Positions 60,328-64,000 of a DNA stretch of 64,000 bases are shown piece after piece (position 1 is the first letter of the stretch; each line of letters opens with the position of its first letter). The position numbers and the translations under genes are program-made. The notes under the pieces were generated by a model. The model saw only the letters and a list, made by a program, of their open reading frames with translations. It was not told the DNA's origin and did not search any database. This DNA comes from Aeromicrobium panaciterrae. GTDB lineage: Bacteria; Actinomycetota; Actinomycetes; Propionibacteriales; Nocardioidaceae. Where the stretch lies: positions 2,046,001 through 2,110,000 of the forward strand of contig NZ_JAVDWH010000001.1 in NCBI RefSeq assembly GCF_031457275.1, in the 5' to 3' direction.

Positions 60328-62123
60328 TGTTCACCTCCCGCTCCCTCCCCTGGTTCGAGCTCGCCCGGCTGACTCGCGCACGCCGTACGCGCATCGCGCT
60401 CCTGACGGTCATGGTCGTGCCGCTACTGGCCGGGCTGCTTCAGACGTTGACCGACGCGGGTGACGACGTCAGCACCGTCCGGGCCGCCATCGTCAACAAC
60501 GACAAGATCGTGACGACCAAGGACCTCAAAGGCAACGAGATGCCTGTGGCGGTCGGGCGACTGCTTGCTGGCCAGCTCGCCGGAGACACCTCCACCGACA
60601 ACTTCGACTGGGTCATCACCCACAGCAAGGACGCGGCCGCGGGACTGAAAGACGGCACGTACGGCGCCGTGCTGACGATCCCCGAGAACCTCTCGGCCTC
60701 CGCCATCTCGACCGCAGGCAAGAACCCCGAGCAGGGGACGCTGAGCATCGAAACGAACGACACCACGAGCTACCTCAACGGTCAGATCGCCCGCGTCGTC
60801 GGGAAGGCCACCACCTCGACGCTCAACGGATTCGTCACCACGACGTACCTCGACAATTTGTATGTCGGCTTCGGCACCATCAAGTCCTCCGTCGGCAAGG
60901 CAGCCGATGGTGCTGGTCAACTCGATGACGGAGCCCAGCAACTCAGCGACGGCCTGGCGCTGCTCAATCAGAAGACTGCGAGCTTCCCTGCCGATGCCAA
61001 GAAGCTCGACTCCGGTGTGGCTCAGCTCGACGACGGAGTCCAGCAGCTCGACAGTGGAGTCGCCAAACTCAAGGACGGCAGCGCCCAGCTCAAGAGCGGC
61101 TCAGCGCAGCTCGCCTCGGGTATGGACCAACTCGTCGCGAAGTGCCCCGGACTGATCCTGTTCCAGGCCTACTGCGACGGCGTCGCACAAGCTCGCGACG
61201 GAGCCAAGCAGCTCGCTGGCGGTACGGCGAAGCTCGACGGTGGTATCGGAACACTGAAGGGTGGCACCGCTGAGCTCGCAGACGGCACCGGACAACTGCA
61301 CGATGGCACTCGCCAGCTCGCAGGTCAGGTTCCGCTGCTCGCCGACGCGATTTCGCAGGCTTCTGCCGGCGCAAGACTGCTCGCGGGTGGATCGAACAAG
61401 CTCGCGGACGGACTCGCCGACGGCGCCAAGCAGGTGCCGAACTACAGCGCCGGCGAACGGGCCCAGCTCAGCAAGGTCGTAGCGGCCCCAGTGACAGCCG
61501 AGACCGAAAAGATCAATGCTGTCGATTCCGCGACCCAGGCCCGCATTCCGTTTGTCCTGGCAGTTGCGCTGTTCCTTGGCGCACTCGCCACGTTCATCCT
61601 GCTCACCCCGCTCGCGGCTCGCGCCCTTGCGGCAGCACTACCCGGATGGCGAGCAACGTTCGCCGGCTACCTTCCCGCTCTGCTGCTCGCTGGCAGCCAG
61701 GTTGTCGCCCTGCTCGGGGTGTTCGCCCTGACCGATCGGCTCGGTGTCGAGCGGCCGGTCCAATTCACCTTGGTCGCGTTCGTCGCTGCTTGGAGCTTCA
61801 CGGCGATCGTCCAGGCCCTGGTGGCTCTGTTCGGACGCGGCGGCACCTTCGCCGGAGCGGCCTGGCTGTTCGTTCAAGCCTCGATGTCTGATCCGAGCCA
61901 GCCAGCGGGCAGCCTTCCCAACCTGTTCGAAGCCGTGCGCACCCTCTCGCCGCTGAATCCGGCAATCGACGGTCTTCGCGGGGCCCAGACCGGCGGAGCC
62001 GGCATTACTGCCCCGATCATCGCGCTCTCCGTATGGCTGGTGCTGGGCCTCATCGCGACCTCGATCGCAGCTCATCGAGAGCGCACCGTCACTGTGACGC
62101 AGGTACAGATCAGCGCAGCATGA
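60327..62123 (+). CDS. YhgE/Pip family membrane protein
   Basis: 598 residues, ATG overlapping the MMPL stop by one base. Helix RIALLTVMVVPLLAGLLQTL, then a long extracytoplasmic region with repeated LxxGxxxLxxG-type coiled-coil units (DDGAQQLSDGLALL, AQLDDGVQQLDSGVAKLKDG, AQLKSGSAQLASGM), a cysteine pair AKCPGLILFQAYC, and five C-terminal helices (VLAVALFLGALATFILL onward), an ABC-2 permease-like layout. This family includes the phage-infection protein Pip and proteins placed with type VII or drug-export systems. With a permease-like protein beside an ABC-like domain on MMPL, the two probably act as one complex. Confidence 0.9.
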   Translation: MFTSRSLPWFELARLTRARRTRIALLTVMVVPLLAGLLQTLTDAGDDVSTVRAAIVNNDKIVTTKDLKGNEMPVAVGRLLAGQLAGDTSTDNFDWVITHSKDAAAGLKDGTYGAVLTIPENLSASAISTAGKNPEQGTLSIETNDTTSYLNGQIARVVGKATTSTLNGFVTTTYLDNLYVGFGTIKSSVGKAADGAGQLDDGAQQLSDGLALLNQKTASFPADAKKLDSGVAQLDDGVQQLDSGVAKLKDGSAQLKSGSAQLASGMDQLVAKCPGLILFQAYCDGVAQARDGAKQLAGGTAKLDGGIGTLKGGTAELADGTGQLHDGTRQLAGQVPLLADAISQASAGARLLAGGSNKLADGLADGAKQVPNYSAGERAQLSKVVAAPVTAETEKINAVDSATQARIPFVLAVALFLGALATFILLTPLAARALAAALPGWRATFAGYLPALLLAGSQVVALLGVFALTDRLGVERPVQFTLVAFVAAWSFTAIVQALVALFGRGGTFAGAAWLFVQASMSDPSQPAGSLPNLFEAVRTLSPLNPAIDGLRGAQTGGAGITAPIIALSVWLVLGLIATSIAAHRERTVTVTQVQISAA

Positions 62124-62162
62124 ACTATGGCGGGTAGAGACTCGATCCCCTAGTTTCAGACC

Positions 62163-63260
62163 GTGACAATGAAGGTCGGTCGGACGCGGCAGGACGTTCT
62201 TGAGGACGGACGACACCGCACAAGGGCGAAGGTGACGTTCACCGACGGCACCCGTCGAGTCCTCACGTTTGTGACGTCACCCAACATTCCGTTCGTGAAG
62301 ACGAACAAGGGCGATCTGTGGCTGCCAACCATGTTGATGGTGGCCAAACGCCGTGGTGAGGATCTGGAGCTCACGGACCCAATCTCCGAACGAGCTGCCT
62401 CAATCACCCGCATTCAGGACATCTTGTCGACCTGGTACCCGCAGCGGATGAAGCGAGTCGAGGTGCACGCGCCTCCCGCCGAGCGAAACCGCCGCCGACT
62501 GGGGTCACCGAAGAGGATCACTGGCACGTTCTTCACCGGCGGCGTGGACTCCTTCTACACCCTGACCAAGAACGCTGATCGCATCGGAGCGATCGTCTAC
62601 GGCTTCGGCATTGACGTGCCACTCCGCGAGATCGAGGCCGTCGAACGCACCAACGCACTGCTTGAGGATGTCGCGGCCGAAAGCGGGGTGCGACTCTTGA
62701 CCGCGAGGACAACGATCCGCAAGTTCCTGCAACCGGACACCCGCTGGGGTAGCGAGGCCCACGGCGCGGCTCTCGCCTCTCTCGCGACTCTGTTCTCTCC
62801 GATTGTCGACCGGATCCTCGTCCCTGCGTCCCACACGTACTCGAACGCTCCCAAATGGGGGTCACACCCCATGCTCGATGGCCTGTGGTCGACAGACCGT
62901 CTTGCCGTCGAGCACGACGGCTCGGAAGCCGGCCGTCCCTGGAAGGCTCAAGTGATCGCCGACAATCCAGTTGCCCAGCGGAATCTCCGCGTCTGTTACA
63001 TGAAGTTCGCGGACATGAACTGCTGCCGCTGCCTCAAGTGTCAGCGCACCATGGCGGGCCTCGCAGCGATTGACCGCCTCGACGACTTCCCGACCTTCCA
63101 CGAGCCACTCGACCTCGAACTGATGGCTGCCTACGTGATGCGCCGCCGGGGAAATGACGTCACCAACGTGCGCAATCTCTACGACTTCGTCCGGCGACAG
63201 CCAGGCCACGACGACATCAAGAAGATCCTTTGGGATCTGCTCGAAAAGCCCACGGTGTAG
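62163..63260 (+). CDS. PP-loop (QueC-like) ATP-pyrophosphatase family protein, copy 1
   Basis: 365 residues, GTG start. The PP-loop FTGGVDSFYTL (about residues 121-131) matches SGGxDS of ATP pyrophosphatases. The C-terminal half has a cysteine group, Cys280 and MNCCRCLKCQR (about 287-297), similar to the zinc site of QueC. The first 110 residues (KVTFTDGTRRVLTFVTSPNIPFV) are a separate beta-rich domain. The reaction is probably adenylation of a carboxylate or amide; substrate unknown, no queuosine gene lies nearby. Followed after 44 bp by a close paralogue. Confidence 0.75.
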   Translation: MTMKVGRTRQDVLEDGRHRTRAKVTFTDGTRRVLTFVTSPNIPFVKTNKGDLWLPTMLMVAKRRGEDLELTDPISERAASITRIQDILSTWYPQRMKRVEVHAPPAERNRRRLGSPKRITGTFFTGGVDSFYTLTKNADRIGAIVYGFGIDVPLREIEAVERTNALLEDVAAESGVRLLTARTTIRKFLQPDTRWGSEAHGAALASLATLFSPIVDRILVPASHTYSNAPKWGSHPMLDGLWSTDRLAVEHDGSEAGRPWKAQVIADNPVAQRNLRVCYMKFADMNCCRCLKCQRTMAGLAAIDRLDDFPTFHEPLDLELMAAYVMRRRGNDVTNVRNLYDFVRRQPGHDDIKKILWDLLEKPTV

Positions 63261-63304
63261 GCGGTTCAGAAGTCGCCAGGACGCCGTGGTCTATCTTTCT
63301 ACCC

Positions 63305-64000
63305 GTGACGATGAAGGTCGGTCGAACGCGGCAGGACGTTCTTGAGGACGGTCGACACCGCACCAAGGTGAAGGTGACTTTCACCGACGGCAGCCGTCGA
63401 GTGCTCACGTTTGTGACGTCTCCCGACATTCCGTTCGTGAAGACGAACAAGGGCGATCTGTGGCTGCCGACCATGTTGGTCGTGGCGAAACGCCGTGGTG
63501 AGGATCTGGAGCTCACGGACCCGATCTCAGAGCGGGCCGCCTCGATTGCACGCGTTCAGGACATCTTGTCGACCTGGTACCCGCATCGAATGAAGCAGGT
63601 CGAGGTGCACGCGCCTCCCGCCGAACGAACCCGTCGCCGACTGGGGTCTCCACAGAAGATCACCGGCGCGTTCTTCACCGGCGGTGTCGACTCCTTCCAC
63701 ACGTTGACCAAGAACGCTGATCGCATCGGAGCGATCGTCTACGGCTTCGGCATCGATGTCCCCCTTCGCGAAAGGGAGGCCATCGCGCGTACCAACGCGC
63801 TCCTTGAGGATGTCGCGGCCGAAAGCGGAGTTCGACTCCTGACCGCCAGGACCACGATCCGCAAGTTCTTGGCCGAGGACACCCGCTGGGGAAGCGAAGC
63901 TCACGGCGCGGCTCTCGCCACCTTGGCGACGCTGTTCTCCCCAATCCTGGACCGGATCCTGATTCCCGCCACGCACACGTACGCGACCGGTCAAAAGTGG
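63305..64000 (+). CDS. PP-loop (QueC-like) family protein, copy 2 (3' end cut off)
   Basis: 232 codons to the window edge, in frame with no stop; GTG start at 63305. Very similar to copy 1: the opening MTMKVGRTRQDVLEDGRHRT is identical, and FTGGVDSFHTL keeps the PP-loop. Main differences are FHT for FYT and AEDTRWG for QPDTRWG. Its cysteine motif lies beyond the edge. A tandem duplication with most divergence in the third codon position is apparent. Confidence 0.78.
   Translation, partial: MTMKVGRTRQDVLEDGRHRTKVKVTFTDGSRRVLTFVTSPDIPFVKTNKGDLWLPTMLVVAKRRGEDLELTDPISERAASIARVQDILSTWYPHRMKQVEVHAPPAERTRRRLGSPQKITGAFFTGGVDSFHTLTKNADRIGAIVYGFGIDVPLREREAIARTNALLEDVAAESGVRLLTARTTIRKFLAEDTRWGSEAHGAALATLATLFSPILDRILIPATHTYATGQKW

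Noticed and set aside
1..64000. tRNA genes, insertion sequences, prophage genes or CRISPR-Cas
   Set aside because: I saw no cloverleaf-like sequence, transposase or integrase motif, phage structural gene or cas gene in the window by reading; a dedicated scan would be needed to exclude small remnants.

Overview
The window is high-GC DNA with dense, often overlapping genes, many GTG starts and no insertion sequence, CRISPR array or tRNA that I can see. The gene families (two glutamine synthetases with GlnE, SucB with two lipoyl domains, WhiB, DUF3043, DUF4191, PspAB, RNase H/acid phosphatase fusion) point to an actinobacterium. The overall feel, including the frequent word cgtacg, suggests Nocardioidaceae (Aeromicrobium or Nocardioides type); that placement is inference.

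The backbone follows a gene order known from Mycobacterium tuberculosis Rv2211c to Rv2230c: gcvT, pepA, (lpd) sucB, TIGR01777 protein, lipB, lipA, DUF4191, RDD, glnA1, then glnE, glnA2, panB, and the RNase H/phosphatase, zinc-ribbon and Nif3 trio. Lineage-specific blocks are inserted into it.

Region by region: 1-2584 (minus) is a phage-shock type envelope-stress operon (pspA, htpX, pspAB) followed by a truncated aminotransferase. 2607-6977 holds DUF3043, gcvT, pepA and small genes. 7085-16215 is a lipoate and 2-oxo acid dehydrogenase module (lpd, sucB, lipB, lipA) interrupted by an alcohol dehydrogenase and a phosphodiesterase. 16217-18616 is a large membrane protein with a split hydrolase. 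19055-20649 is glnA1 with a GlnR box and a strong terminator. 20736-35736 is an accessory block between glnA1 and glnE: a secreted nuclease, oxidoreductases, an LPXTG repeat protein, and a lipid-modification island (TetR regulator with two operator-like sites, ferredoxin reductase, desaturase, FAD oxidoreductase, DUF1365, cyclopropane-synthase-like methyltransferase, WhiB). 35776-42995 is glnE, glnA2, nadE and panB. 43004-45863 is an apparent glutathione cassette (GCS2 ligase, glutathione synthetase, MAPEG protein) with a divergent MarR regulator and a clear operator; this is unusual in a phylum that normally makes mycothiol. 46147-50084 holds map, small membrane proteins, RNase P RNA and a yybP-ykoY manganese riboswitch ahead of a TMEM165/GDT1 exporter. 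50094-56728 is yaaA, the RNase H/zinc ribbon/Nif3 operon, a RecQ helicase carrying a phosphoribosyltransferase-like tail, and a PrmC-like methyltransferase.

57360-62123 is the most distinctive system: a TetR gene facing an operon for an MMPL transporter fused to a degenerate ABC-ATPase domain plus a YhgE/Pip coiled-coil membrane protein, with two palindromes in the shared promoter and a probable leaderless start. The window ends in two tandem, highly similar genes for a QueC-like PP-loop protein, the second cut by the window edge.
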